A stretch of 64,000 bases of DNA from Symbiodinium natans (GCA_905221605.1 CAJNDS010002095.1:111001-175000), one strand, 5' to 3'. Shown: positions 53,873 to 63,309, counted from the first letter of the stretch. Translations and numbers: made by a program. Notes: a model not told the origin generated them from the sequence alone.

Positions 53873-53958
53873 CCTAGGGATATGGATAGAAGGGGAGCAT
53901 GGAGCATCCGGGGACAAATGTTGGCATTTCGTGAGGCTCCGGTGTCACCGTGTTTCAA
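53873..53958 (-). CDS. Weak candidate exon with heptamer donor
   Basis: Acceptor GGTCCCTAG; donor CTAGG|GTTTAGGG. Frame LKHGDTGASRNANICPRM... in phase with the exon at 54388; another frame reads TVTPEPHEMPTFVPG. Confidence 0.35.
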
Positions 53959-54387
53959 CTAGGGACCTTGATCTGGCTCTCAACCAATCTTGGTTTAGGC
54001 GTTGGGGTTTATGGCAATCGTGAGTGCAACTCTCAACCCTGAAATAATGTGCAACCAATGTTGCGCAAGGATCAGTCCAGAACCTGCACCCTTCACTTAA
54101 AACCCCAAACTCCTTGGTTCTGAAGTTGAGGCCCTCTAAACCCCCTAAACCCTCGAAACCTCCTAAACCGTAACCCTAAACCCTAAACCCTAAGCCCTAA
54201 ACCCTAAACGATTCTAAATTGGAAAGATGGGAGCCAGGTATCTCATAAGCCACGTTTTAGGATCTGCGTTCGAGGCGGTTGTTAGGGTTTACAGTTTAGG
54301 GATTCCAGAGAATTGCGGTGTCCCTAAACCCTGAACCCTAAACCCTAAATGCCTTCCTTTGCCTTGGGAGGGGCCTTCTAGGCCTAC

Positions 54388-54485
54388 GGAGAAAGTGGGC
54401 TCCCAAAGAGCCCCAGCAGCCCAGCAGGGCGATGGTTCACCATGGGCAGCCTTTGCGCGCTCCATGCGGCGTTGCCGCACCGTGG
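54388..54485 (-). CDS. Exon 3 of an in-phase chain, 98 nt
   Basis: Acceptor TACCGGCAG, donor GTAGGCC. Frame TVRQRRMERAKAAHGEPSPC..., 32 codons; its two leading bases complete the codon left open by the exon at 54598. The basic N-terminal part is helix-like. No known domain. Confidence 0.65.
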
Positions 54486-54597
54486 CTGCCGGTAGGGTAT
54501 AGGGTTTAAGGTTTAGGGCTTAGGGCTTAGGGCTTAGGGCTTAGGGTTTAGGGTTTAGGGTTTAGGGTTTAGGGCTTAGGGTTTAGGGTTCCTGCAC
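54486..54597 (-). other. Proposed 112-bp intron made of CCCTAAA repeat
   Basis: Minus sense: starts GTGCAGGAACCC, then almost only CCCTAAA/CCCTAAG units, ends CCCTACCGGCAG. It joins two long open exons in the same frame. Confidence 0.65.
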
Positions 54598-54958
54598 CTG
54601 GCCACGATGTGCCATCACGATACCATATTCTAAGCAAAATCACTTGCAAACGCCGATCGGCCTGTAGCAATGTCTGGATGCACACGGCAGTTTCAGTGAC
54701 GTCCCTGTCCGAAACTCCGTGGATATCAAGCGACGGGATATGTCCAAAGGCAGGCTTAAGCTCGAGCGCCCTTGAATCGCCTCCGGCGTACTCAGTAAAA
54801 GAGATAGCGGGCGGCCGCACAGCAGGTCTTGCCTTGGCCTTGGGCCGGTAGACAAGCAGGTTAGGCTCTGGCGAAGACTCCTCCGGCTCAACCCAAATCA
54901 CAGCTGGCGATGAACGCACAGCCGGTGGTGGAGTGCGGGCAAGAGAACGCTCCCTCGT
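54598..54958 (-). CDS. Exon 2 of an in-phase chain, 361 nt
   Basis: The longest well-bounded candidate exon: acceptor GGGGGGAG before ACGAGG, donor CAG|GTGCAG. 120 open codons: a Pro/Ala-rich start (ARTPPPAVRSSPAVIWVEPE), a Lys/Arg/Pro part (LLVYRPKAKARPAVRPPAIS), then IPSLDIHGVSDRDV and TAVCIQTLLQADRRLQVILL. It begins in phase 0, as left by the exon at 55603, and leaves one base for the exon at 54388. Protein-like but no family recognised. Confidence 0.7.
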
Positions 54959-54990
54959 CTCCCCCCAACACCGCCCGAACCCCGGCAACC

Positions 54991-55078
54991 CAAACTTGGG
55001 TTTAGGGTTTAGGGTTTAGGGTTTAGGGTTTAGGGTTTAGGGTTTAGGGTTTAGGGTTTAGGGTTTAGGGTTTAGGGT
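54991..55078 (+). repeat. (TTTAGGG)n array
   Basis: Twelve perfect heptamers just upstream (minus sense) of the exon at 54598-54958. Confidence 0.95.
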
Positions 55079-55092
55079 TTTGGGTTTTGGGT

Positions 55093-55196
55093 TTGGGGAT
55101 GTTCCCACCCATACGAACAGTCCTTAATGGGGATTATCATCGGGGGCAATATAATCCCAACTAGTGACTGATAGTGTAAGGGGGAGCATCCCAACC
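55093..55196. mobile_element. MITE-like element, family A copy 8
   Basis: GGGGATGTTCCCACCCATAC ... TAAGGGGGAGCATCCCAACC, interior GAACAGTCCTTAATGGGGAT. Lies inside the proposed intron 54959-55602. Confidence 0.8.
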
Positions 55197-55602
55197 TCAA
55201 CCCCAGAACATGAAACCCGAGGCCTTGCCGACAACCCTGGCACGCTTCAGCCCTAAACCCCATAAAACTCCAAAATCTAAACCCTAAACCCTAAACCCTA
55301 AACCCTAAACCCTAAACCCTAAACCCTAAACCCTAAACCCTAAACCCTAAACCCTAAACCCTATATTATAAAACTCCAAAATCTAAACCCTAAACCTGAA
55401 CCAGCTCACAAGCCCAAGCCAATCCAAAGAACAGGCCTGAAATAGCCTTAGCTAGGCGTAAATATCCCTGAATAGCCTTAATTATGGGGAACCTAGGGGA
55501 GGTAGCCCTAAACCCTAAACCCTGAACTCTAAACCCTAAACCCTAAACCCTAAACCCCACATAGGAAAAAGGGGGGTAGTAGGGGAACCCCTGACTTAGT
55601 AC

Positions 55603-55668
55603 CTCGATGTCTTCCATCACCTTCACATCGTCCGAGTTCGAGCTGTCCTGCGTGGCGTTGTGGGTTTC
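55603..55668 (-). CDS. Exon 1 of an in-phase chain, 66 nt
   Basis: Acceptor GCCAAAACAAG, donor GAG|GTACTAAG. Frame ETHNATQDSSNSDDVKVMED, 22 codons, phase 0-0; acidic and polar. It is the right-most exon I see. The true gene start lies further right or is trans-spliced. Confidence 0.6.
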
Positions 55669-56219
55669 CTTGTTTTGGCCTCAGCCCTGAACCCTAAACC
55701 CGAAACCCCTAAACCCTAAACCCTAAACCCTAAACCCTAAACCCTAAACCCTAAACCCTATAACCCTATAACCCTATAACCCTAAACCCTAAAGTCAAGA
55801 CTCTACCCTCTATGACTTATCTCGCCGTGCGGAACATGACCCATCTCTAGAAGACCCGAGGAAGTCCCACTCCCGGCTCACGGGGTCTATTTTTTAGAGT
55901 TTAAGGTTTAGGGTTTAGGGTTTAGGAAAAGGTGCGTCCAAAAAGCAAGGGTTTAAGCTTTGGGGTTCAGGGTTTAGGGTTTAGGGTTTAGGGTGTTCTG
56001 GGCACAGATTACAGACTGCGTACTACCAGCGCATATAATTACACTGAAGTGACATAATCTGTCCGCCCGATCATAATCCCAGTAGTACGTGTAGTCCGTG
56101 TAGTGGACGTCATAGCAGCCAAAGTACTATGTCGGCAGTCTTGCATGTATATCGGCAATGATGAAAAGGATTTATGGTAGTGTTGATAACCAGATAGTAT
56201 TAGAGAGAGAGAGATAGTC

Positions 56220-56460
<241 letters not shown>

Positions 56461-56461
<1 letters not shown>

Positions 56462-56624
56462 GAGAAAATACACACTTCCCGAGTCCTCCAGACTTGATGT
56501 GCAGACAGCATGACCAACTTCGGTTGGCTCAAGGATCAAGACTTGATGCCTGTGCGAAAACATACTTGCAGCTTCGGATATCTCACTTGTGTTGTTGAGC
56601 TCAGTGACCTCAGTTACTTTTTCA
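56461..56624 (+). repeat. Candidate 5' LTR, 164 bp
   Basis: Starts TGAGAAAATA and ends TACTTTTTCA, imperfect inverted ends (8 of 10) in the TG...CA form typical of LTRs, and abuts the primer-binding site. Unproven until the 3' copy is seen. Confidence 0.5.
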
Positions 56625-56636
56625 TGGTAGCGGAGC
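56625..56636 (+). other. Candidate primer-binding site
   Basis: TGGTAGCGGAGC matches 10 of 12 bases of TGGTATCAGAGC, the initiator-Met tRNA-type site common in copia elements, 33 bp before the gag start. Confidence 0.55.
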
Positions 56637-56669
56637 TGAAAGCTCCAGTAGAACTTTGGTAGAGCCCAA

Positions 56670-59600
56670 ATGTCACTTGAAGGAGAGAACGACTTCACCG
56701 GTAAGCTTAGGCTACCGTTGCCACCGACTTTCTCAGGTAAACCTGCGGAATGGGAAGAATGGTCGTGGAAGTTTCGCGCGTACTTGTCGATGTTTGATGC
56801 ACAGGCTGCAAGGTACTTGGAACAGCACGAGAATGATGAGGCACCGCTCACGGATGAGGCACTTGAGGTGCACGTGCTTACAGAAGAAGGTGTTGCAGCA
56901 CTTGATCAGACCGCGACGGCAGGTAGAGTCACTTTCAGTCGGAAGTTGCATTATCTGCTTGCGAACTTGACGTCAGAGTCGGCATTGCTTGTGGTTCGTC
57001 AGAACTACGACTCGAATGGGTTTGAGACTTGGCGTCGACTTGTCAAGAAGTTTGCGTTGCCAGATGCTGCGAGGCATGTTTCACTTCTGACGCAGTTGCT
57101 TGACTTTCGGTTTGGGTCGCATACGTTCGAGCAGGATTTCAACACTTGGGAGACGATCAAGACAAAGTATGAGCGACAGACCGGTGCTGACTTGCCTGAC
57201 AGCGTGCTTGTCGCTACGTTGTTGAATAAGACTTCCGGTGCGCTCCAGCAGCACTTGAGGTTGAATGCTCGGACCTTGACGACTTACGAAGACATCAAAG
57301 CCACGATAGTCGAGTACTATCAGTCCAGGCACTTGATCATGAGCAACTCGTCTTCGTCGAATCAAGGCCCAGCACCAATGGACATTGGAGGACTTAAAGG
57401 AAAGAAAGGCTTCGGCAAAAGTGGCTTCGGCTACTTTAAAGGAAAAGGAAAAGGAAAGAGCAAGAGCAAAGGAAAGAACCCACACTTGAGTTTTCACACT
57501 GCACAGAAAGGAAAAGGAAAAGGAAAGGACTTTGGAGGAAGCAAAGGAAAAGGAAAAGGCAAGAGCAAAGGAAAACTTCGTGGTCAGCATGCTTTGGCTT
57601 GTTGGACTTGTGGCAAACCAGGACATGTTTCGGCAAATTGTCCACTTGGTCGTGTGAGTGCGGTTGATGAGAATGCCACTTTGGATGGCTCGTTTGAAGA
57701 TTGGTCAGTCGATGACACTTGGCAAGTTGGTGACTTTGAGGAAGAATGGTGGAGCGATGACTTAGTCGCAGCGGTAGGACTTGGTTGGAGTGATGAGGAA
57801 TGGTGGCCTGCATGGGACGATGGTTGGTCGTCCACTTGGAGTGATTGGAACGACGACACTTGGAGTGTCGTGTCGCCACCACCTGCTGTTGAGAAGGCTA
57901 CTTCAGCCCCGCCATCGCATGCTGCGGAGCCGAAGGCAACTTCGGGTGCCCCAGTGAGTGCTGTCACTTTGGGAACGCCGCCTGCGAGACTTTCCTCCGC
58001 GGCGAAGCCCAAGGCGACACCCAAGGCTACTTCGAAGGCCTCTGGACTTGCCATTGCGGCAATTACACTTGGGAGCATGTTTGCTGGTACGCAGTCGTGT
58101 TTCGTTTCGCCAACTTGTGATGCATCGCTTGATTGCATGTTGAGTGGAAGCATTGTGTTTGATGGCTTTGGTCGCTCACTTGGTGCACGAAGTGATGTGG
58201 CCACTTGGCAGTTGTCCCCTGTGTGCGACTTGCCGTTGAAGAATGAAGCGAATCAAACTTCGCTCTCGAATCCGACTTCGTTGTCCGATTGGGGTTTGGA
58301 GCACTTGAGTTCCACCTTCTATGACCCCTACTTGGCCGAGCATGAGGTTGCTGTTGCATCAGTTGAGACAGGACTTGAGACTTGGATCCTGTTTGATTCC
58401 GGTGCTGCAGCAAATTGCTGTCCCCCGGACTTTGCTCCGGACTTCCCGTTGTTGAAACTTGAAGAACGAGCACCTCCGCTTAAGAGCATTTCAGGCCAGA
58501 CTTTGCAGATCTATGGTCGAAAGCTTGTTGCCTTTGAGTTGGATGGTCAGCGACTTTGGTTGAACTTTTATGTGTGCGATGTACCGTACAGTGTGATTTC
58601 AGTCGCTAGACTTTTGCAGCAAGGATGCAAGGCAGTGTTGACATCTGAGGGATCTCAGCTTGAAGGTCCCACGGGTGCAACTTTTCCTGTCACAAGACAT
58701 GGTTCACTTCTGTTCTTGTGTCCGACGCTTGCTGAATTTGATCCGAATGAGTATGCAGACTTCAGCAAAGGATTCCATGAACAGTTCGCAGTGAGACCTC
58801 CTCCTGGACTTGTTGCGCCGACCCTTAAGCCCACGTACTACCACGCGGACAGTTGGGTACTTGATGAGGCCAACGCAACCTTGACGAGGCTTCACAAGCG
58901 TGGTCGAGCAACTTTGTTTTCTCCCGAAGGAACCAAGGATCGGCCGGTTGAGTTGAAAGACTTGACAGGTGAACGTGTGACAGTCATGAACTTTAAAGAT
59001 GGTTCGTCTAAAACCTTGAATGATGATTGGCGAAAAAGTGATGATCCCCGAGCAAAGCAGGATAAGTACTTCAAGGGCAAAACCGTCTTCAAACTTGCTT
59101 CGAAACCAACAGGTAGGAGACTTGTAGGCAAGCAGTCAACTTTGCCCCGTCCTGAAGTTCATGTTGAAATGCCACCGCCTGTCCCAAGTTCTAGGACTTC
59201 AACCCAGAAACTTAGTCCAGAAGTTGTCCTGCGAGATCATGGTGAATATGCTGATACTTTCCGAAAGCGAGTGTTTGACTTGGTGGCGGATGAAGCAGTT
59301 GATCCCATGAAAGGTCTTGAGAACTTTGTGAAGAGATCACTTGATGATGTGGATCCACAGACCAATGAGGCCTACACCCACGACACTTGGGTGCAGTTGC
59401 CAACCATGTGGATTAGACTTCACCGTCAGCCACGAAAGAACTTGTTCGTGCCTTCAGAGCGTTCCGAAGGCGGTCCGAACTTGAGCGAGTTAAGCAAAGC
59501 ACGGGTTACAATACAACTTGACGATCATGGGAGCATGAAGGTTGATGAAGACGATTGGACACTTGAAGGTGCAGATCGTGACGTTGTTGAACCCTTTGCT

Positions 59601-62600
59601 TGTGGTGGTGCGACTTGCTTTGAGAAGCGTGACTTGTATGTCAAGGAGATTCCCGAGGTGGCCGAACCTGACTTGTTTGAGACATCGGCCCGGCGACCGA
59701 GAGGACTTCCTGCGCCCTCGGAGCCGACGCTCACGGAGCGTAAAGAGCATGAACTTACGCACCTGCCTTTTCGTTCTTGGTGCCCGATTTGCGTCCGTGC
59801 AAAGAGCAAACAGAACCACAGCAGGACTTTGAAAACGAAGCAGCCGGTCGTTCAACTTGACTACTGCTTCCTTGGAGATAATCCTGAAGAGCCCCAGGTT
59901 ACTCTCCTCACCGCTGTGGACTTGCTGTCGGGCATGGGACTTTCGTGCGTTGTTCCAGCCAAAGGCCGCTCTGTCTATGCTCAGGCAGAACTTCGGAGAT
60001 ACATCCTTGAAATCGGGCGCACTTTTGGCATCTTGCAAATCGACCCCGAACCCTCACTTAAGGCTTTGGTTGCTGAGTTCACTTCGGAGGTAGGCGGACT
60101 TTCGGTTCGTCATTCCCCAACAGGTTGGAAGCAAGCCCAAGGAGCAGTTGGAGTGCTTCAGTCTAACTTGTATGCCCAAATACGCACCCTCAAGCTTGAC
60201 TTAGAGGGAAGGTATTCTGGGTTCACCTTGCAGAAAACCCATCCGTTGTTCACTTGGCTTGTAAAGCATGCGCAGTGGTTGATGAACCGATATGCTCACA
60301 AAAGTGACGGACTTACTTCCTTCGAGAAGCGCTGGGGAAAGCCGTATAACGGCGCACTTTGTCGATTTGCGGAGGTTGTTCACTTTCGCAAAATTGGCAA
60401 ATTTCCCAAATCGGACGCGGCTTGGGAAGAAGGACTTTGGCTCGGAAGAGACACAGAGTCCAACCAGCACTTCGTTGGGACACCCCAGGGTGTGATAAAG
60501 ATCCGTTCACTTCGGCGTAGACCGCCGTCTGAGCAGCTCGACTTGGCACTTGTGCAGTCCCTGAAGGCAACGCCCTGGGACCCTAGAGGCACAAAAGTTG
60601 AGACAGATCACTTTGTCTTTCCACCGCAGCAGCCGAGACCTGGAGAGAACTTGGTTGAGCCACCAGACGATCCGGATGCCATTCCGGAAAACTTAGGAAA
60701 TGCTGGTGACCTGGCGCAAGAACTTGAGCAAGACATGTTGCGTGAGCTTCAGTCGACTTCGGAAACCCGCGCGGCCGCCGACTTGCCAGTGCCTGAGGGA
60801 CCGATGGATGCTGAAGAACTTGCAGAGAGGCAGGACAAGCGCAGTCATGAGGAACCTACTTCCTCCGCTGAAAGAGCTTCCTCTGAGCCTGCGACTTCGC
60901 GAAGGCGCGTAGGCGTCACGACGGAGCGCAAGCGCGACACTTCAGAGGTCCCTGAAGCAGCGACGAAAGTGCAGCGCATTTCGTCACTTGTCCGCTCGCC
61001 TGACCAGCAGATGCGAATTTTCGACTTGAGAATTTCTGCCGTCACCACGAAGCAGGAACTTGAGGTTCCTGTGTGCGTCAACCAAGATGAAACAGAGATC
61101 TCACTTGCTGAGCGTTTGAGCAATCCCTTGTTCTGGCAGTCGCCTGAATTCACTTACGAAGAAGAAAAAGCTGGCATGAACAAGGAAATGAAAAGCATGA
61201 TCGACTTCGACGTCTTCACGGAGCAGAAAATGTCAGACCTGACGCCAGAGCAACTTGCGACTGTAATATCCACAAAGTGGGTTAAAGTTCGCAAAGGCGA
61301 TGGCACTTGTCGATGTCGACTTGTTGTCCGTGGTTATGACCAGCTCATTGATGATCCGGATGACACTTATGCGTCTACGCCCAGCTTGTTGACGTTGAAG
61401 ACCTTGTTGACTTTGGCGGTAGCGCGTGGTTGGCACATCACTTTGGCAGACATCTCCACGGCGTTCTTGCATGCGTTGGTGGAAGGCGATGTTTGGGTAC
61501 TTCCTCCTGTAGAGTATTACCCCGAAGGGGGTGTGGTTTGGAAACTTAAGCGTGCGCTTTACGGCTTGAAAAATGCTCCTGCGCTGTGGCAGACCCACTT
61601 GGCAGCTACACTTGAGGCGCAAGGTTTCCAGCGCATGAAGAGTGATCCGAACCTTTACTTTCATGCAGGTCGGAAGGTTTATGTGTTGTGCTACGTTGAC
61701 GACTTGATGTTGTTCGGCGCAAAGAAGGACGTTGATGCCATTGTAGCTTCACTTCAGAAAGAGTTGCTCCTGCGTATAACCGGTGAGCTTGTCGAGGGTT
61801 CAGAGGCTACTTTCCTTGGCAGAAAGATGCGTCGCACGCCGACTTCCGTTGAGATGTACATGTCCGCGACTTACGTTGAAGGTATGCTTGCTGAGGCTGG
61901 GATGTCCACTTGTAAACCGGCTCCGTCTCCTGGCACGGATGCGTTGAAGAAGGTTTCCGAGACTGCGGAAGCACTTAATCCTGAGGAGCATAAACGGTAT
62001 CGCAAACTTGTCGGTCAGCTCTTGTGGATGTGCAACTTGCGCATGGACATCATGTATGCCGTGAAAGAGTTGTCGCGTGGACTTGCGTCTCCTACGACGG
62101 ATCATTGGGCAAAGTTAAAGCACTTGCTTCGGTATCTTGCAGGTACCAAGGAGTATGTCCAAGAACTTCGCCCGAACATCCGGTTGTCTGAGAAGCATTC
62201 CTCTCTTGATGTTCACACTTACGTTGATTCTGACTGGGCTGGTGATCCTGATACACGGCGTTCCACTTCCGGAGTTGCGACTTACCTGCTTGGCGTTAAC
62301 TTGCAGTCGCACTCCAGGACGCAGCAAACGATTGCACTCTCCTCTGGAGAGGCTGAACTTTACGCAATCGGCGGTGGAGCTGCGGACGCGCTGTTTCTCA
62401 GATCACTTCTCTTGGAATCTCGCTTGATCCCAAAGGTGCACTTGTTCTTGCATACCGATAGCACGGCTGGTAAGTCGATGGCATCGCGCTATGGCACTTC
62501 GCGTAAAACGCGTCACGTTCAGTTAAGACACTTGTACGTTCAAGAGCTTGTAACTTCAGGTATGGTCATCATCCGCAAAGTACTTGGTACCCTGAACAGT

Positions 62601-62687
62601 GCTGATGTACTTACGAAGTACGTGTCTAAAGAAACTTTGGCAAGGCATGTGGGCACTTTGGGCTTGAGGCCCAGAGACGCCATGTAG
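56670..62687 (+). CDS. Ty1/copia-type Gag-Pol polyprotein
   Basis: 2005 codons without interruption; the first ATG after an in-frame TAG at 56649. Gag: Lys/Gly-rich RNA-binding stretch (about 245-310), zinc knuckle C311-x2-C314-x4-H319-x4-C324, then an unusual acidic segment with about twelve Trp (345-398) and an Ala/Thr linker with a hydrophobic patch near 457-472. Protease: D576-S-G. Integrase: HLPFRSWCPICVRAK zinc-type motif, D1064 and D1125, but the position 36 residues after D1125 is G1161, not Glu. RT: D1594 (DISTAFLHA), YGLKNAP and Y1675-V-D-D. RNase H: D1853, E1894, D1930. The order PR-IN-RT-RH defines copia. Longer than the usual 1300-1500 residues because of the Gag/linker parts. 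Integration by its own integrase is doubtful; replication could need a partner copy. Confidence 0.93.
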   Translation: MSLEGENDFTGKLRLPLPPTFSGKPAEWEEWSWKFRAYLSMFDAQAARYLEQHENDEAPLTDEALEVHVLTEEGVAALDQTATAGRVTFSRKLHYLLANLTSESALLVVRQNYDSNGFETWRRLVKKFALPDAARHVSLLTQLLDFRFGSHTFEQDFNTWETIKTKYERQTGADLPDSVLVATLLNKTSGALQQHLRLNARTLTTYEDIKATIVEYYQSRHLIMSNSSSSNQGPAPMDIGGLKGKKGFGKSGFGYFKGKGKGKSKSKGKNPHLSFHTAQKGKGKGKDFGGSKGKGKGKSKGKLRGQHALACWTCGKPGHVSANCPLGRVSAVDENATLDGSFEDWSVDDTWQVGDFEEEWWSDDLVAAVGLGWSDEEWWPAWDDGWSSTWSDWNDDTWSVVSPPPAVEKATSAPPSHAAEPKATSGAPVSAVTLGTPPARLSSAAKPKATPKATSKASGLAIAAITLGSMFAGTQSCFVSPTCDASLDCMLSGSIVFDGFGRSLGARSDVATWQLSPVCDLPLKNEANQTSLSNPTSLSDWGLEHLSSTFYDPYLAEHEVAVASVETGLETWILFDSGAAANCCPPDFAPDFPLLKLEERAPPLKSISGQTLQIYGRKLVAFELDGQRLWLNFYVCDVPYSVISVARLLQQGCKAVLTSEGSQLEGPTGATFPVTRHGSLLFLCPTLAEFDPNEYADFSKGFHEQFAVRPPPGLVAPTLKPTYYHADSWVLDEANATLTRLHKRGRATLFSPEGTKDRPVELKDLTGERVTVMNFKDGSSKTLNDDWRKSDDPRAKQDKYFKGKTVFKLASKPTGRRLVGKQSTLPRPEVHVEMPPPVPSSRTSTQKLSPEVVLRDHGEYADTFRKRVFDLVADEAVDPMKGLENFVKRSLDDVDPQTNEAYTHDTWVQLPTMWIRLHRQPRKNLFVPSERSEGGPNLSELSKARVTIQLDDHGSMKVDEDDWTLEGADRDVVEPFACGGATCFEKRDLYVKEIPEVAEPDLFETSARRPRGLPAPSEPTLTERKEHELTHLPFRSWCPICVRAKSKQNHSRTLKTKQPVVQLDYCFLGDNPEEPQVTLLTAVDLLSGMGLSCVVPAKGRSVYAQAELRRYILEIGRTFGILQIDPEPSLKALVAEFTSEVGGLSVRHSPTGWKQAQGAVGVLQSNLYAQIRTLKLDLEGRYSGFTLQKTHPLFTWLVKHAQWLMNRYAHKSDGLTSFEKRWGKPYNGALCRFAEVVHFRKIGKFPKSDAAWEEGLWLGRDTESNQHFVGTPQGVIKIRSLRRRPPSEQLDLALVQSLKATPWDPRGTKVETDHFVFPPQQPRPGENLVEPPDDPDAIPENLGNAGDLAQELEQDMLRELQSTSETRAAADLPVPEGPMDAEELAERQDKRSHEEPTSSAERASSEPATSRRRVGVTTERKRDTSEVPEAATKVQRISSLVRSPDQQMRIFDLRISAVTTKQELEVPVCVNQDETEISLAERLSNPLFWQSPEFTYEEEKAGMNKEMKSMIDFDVFTEQKMSDLTPEQLATVISTKWVKVRKGDGTCRCRLVVRGYDQLIDDPDDTYASTPSLLTLKTLLTLAVARGWHITLADISTAFLHALVEGDVWVLPPVEYYPEGGVVWKLKRALYGLKNAPALWQTHLAATLEAQGFQRMKSDPNLYFHAGRKVYVLCYVDDLMLFGAKKDVDAIVASLQKELLLRITGELVEGSEATFLGRKMRRTPTSVEMYMSATYVEGMLAEAGMSTCKPAPSPGTDALKKVSETAEALNPEEHKRYRKLVGQLLWMCNLRMDIMYAVKELSRGLASPTTDHWAKLKHLLRYLAGTKEYVQELRPNIRLSEKHSSLDVHTYVDSDWAGDPDTRRSTSGVATYLLGVNLQSHSRTQQTIALSSGEAELYAIGGGAADALFLRSLLLESRLIPKVHLFLHTDSTAGKSMASRYGTSRKTRHVQLRHLYVQELVTSGMVIIRKVLGTLNSADVLTKYVSKETLARHVGTLGLRPRDAM

Positions 62688-63002
62688 GAGTAACCTACTT
62701 GTGCGTTTCACCCAGGCTAAAAGGAGAAAGACAAGAGAGAGAGTAAACTTGCGAGAGCTACAAATCCGAAAAAAAAACCTTTCTAACTTTCTCCTTCCAC
62801 TCTCCATACCCTGAAAAAAAACTTTCCTTTACCCTGAAGAAACATTTAGGGCTAATTCGTTTCAGTGGAGGTCACTTGCCAGTGTTGTGATGTTGCGCTT
62901 GACATGTCGGGAGCTGCGAGTTCAACTTAAGCTTTTGCCGCATCTGGCTCTCCCCAACCTATCTTAAACTCTAAACCTTTTCCCCTTAGTAGACTTGTTG
63001 CA
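62688..63002 (+). other. Spacer with purine tract and 3' splice-site-like sequence
   Basis: A purine tract (AAAAGGAGAAAGACAAGAGA, from about 62718) resembles a polypurine tract but no LTR follows. At 62970-62989 CTCTAAACCTTTTCCCCTTAG looks like a branch point, pyrimidine tract and AG acceptor, 14 nt before the next ATG. Confidence 0.4.
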
Positions 63003-63278
63003 ATGGAACAAGAGCCGCAGCTCACTTGCGGGGAAATTCGAGTACTTCGCAGGGCTTTGCGAGTCTTGTGGTTGTACTTGGCCTTGCGCTTTGTCCACGG
63101 CACAACTTGGTGGTCTGGAACAGTGCTTACTTTGGTTGATTTGCCGCAGTCACTTCGCGCAGAAAGGCTGCGCAGAATTGGTGGTTGGTCCAACCTACTT
63201 TTCCAGCTGGTGAGACTTTGCTTGGCCTACGCGATTTGGCCACTTCACCGAATCCTCCGTGACTTGCGTGAAGAATAG
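63003..63278 (+). CDS. Small post-pol ORF, 91 codons
   Basis: ATG lies 14 nt after a pyrimidine-tract AG. Product is Arg/Leu/Trp-rich: LRRALRVLWLYLALRFVHGT near residues 14-33 and NLLFQLVRLCLAYAIWPL near 64-81, both possible membrane or amphipathic helices. It shares the element's ACTT excess. Function unknown. Could be an accessory or envelope-position protein, or merely open by chance. Confidence 0.45.
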   Translation: MEQEPQLTCGEIRVLRRALRVLWLYLALRFVHGTTWWSGTVLTLVDLPQSLRAERLRRIGGWSNLLFQLVRLCLAYAIWPLHRILRDLREE

Positions 63279-63309
63279 AGTGGTGCAGTACTTTTGGTAG
63301 CCGGAGAGA

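Larger units (their letters stand above)
44500..55990. repeat. Intronic telomere-like heptamer landscape, segment 6
   Basis: CCCTAAA near 44538-44759, 45715-45800, 47340-47390, 47540-47598, 48985-49060, 49330-49372, 50440-50770 (degenerate), 51075-51140, 51230-51320, 51550-51605, 53530-53610, 53698-53760, 55277-55362 and 55700-55790; TTTAGGG near 47685-47770, 48004-48102, 49487-49540, 50849-50968, 51725-51830, 52872-52974, 54490-54590 and 54991-55078. Heavily degenerate CCCCAAA/CCCTAAA fills 46.74-47.07 kb. C runs near 45035-45050, 45657-45670 and 46681-46703. The stretches 48.62-48.98 and 55.99-56.22 kb are unique without a defended exon. Confidence 0.8.

Noticed and set aside
57081-62807. 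Numerous antisense and shifted frames inside gag-pol
   Set aside because: Shadows of the coding frame; none has a domain or a start context of its own.
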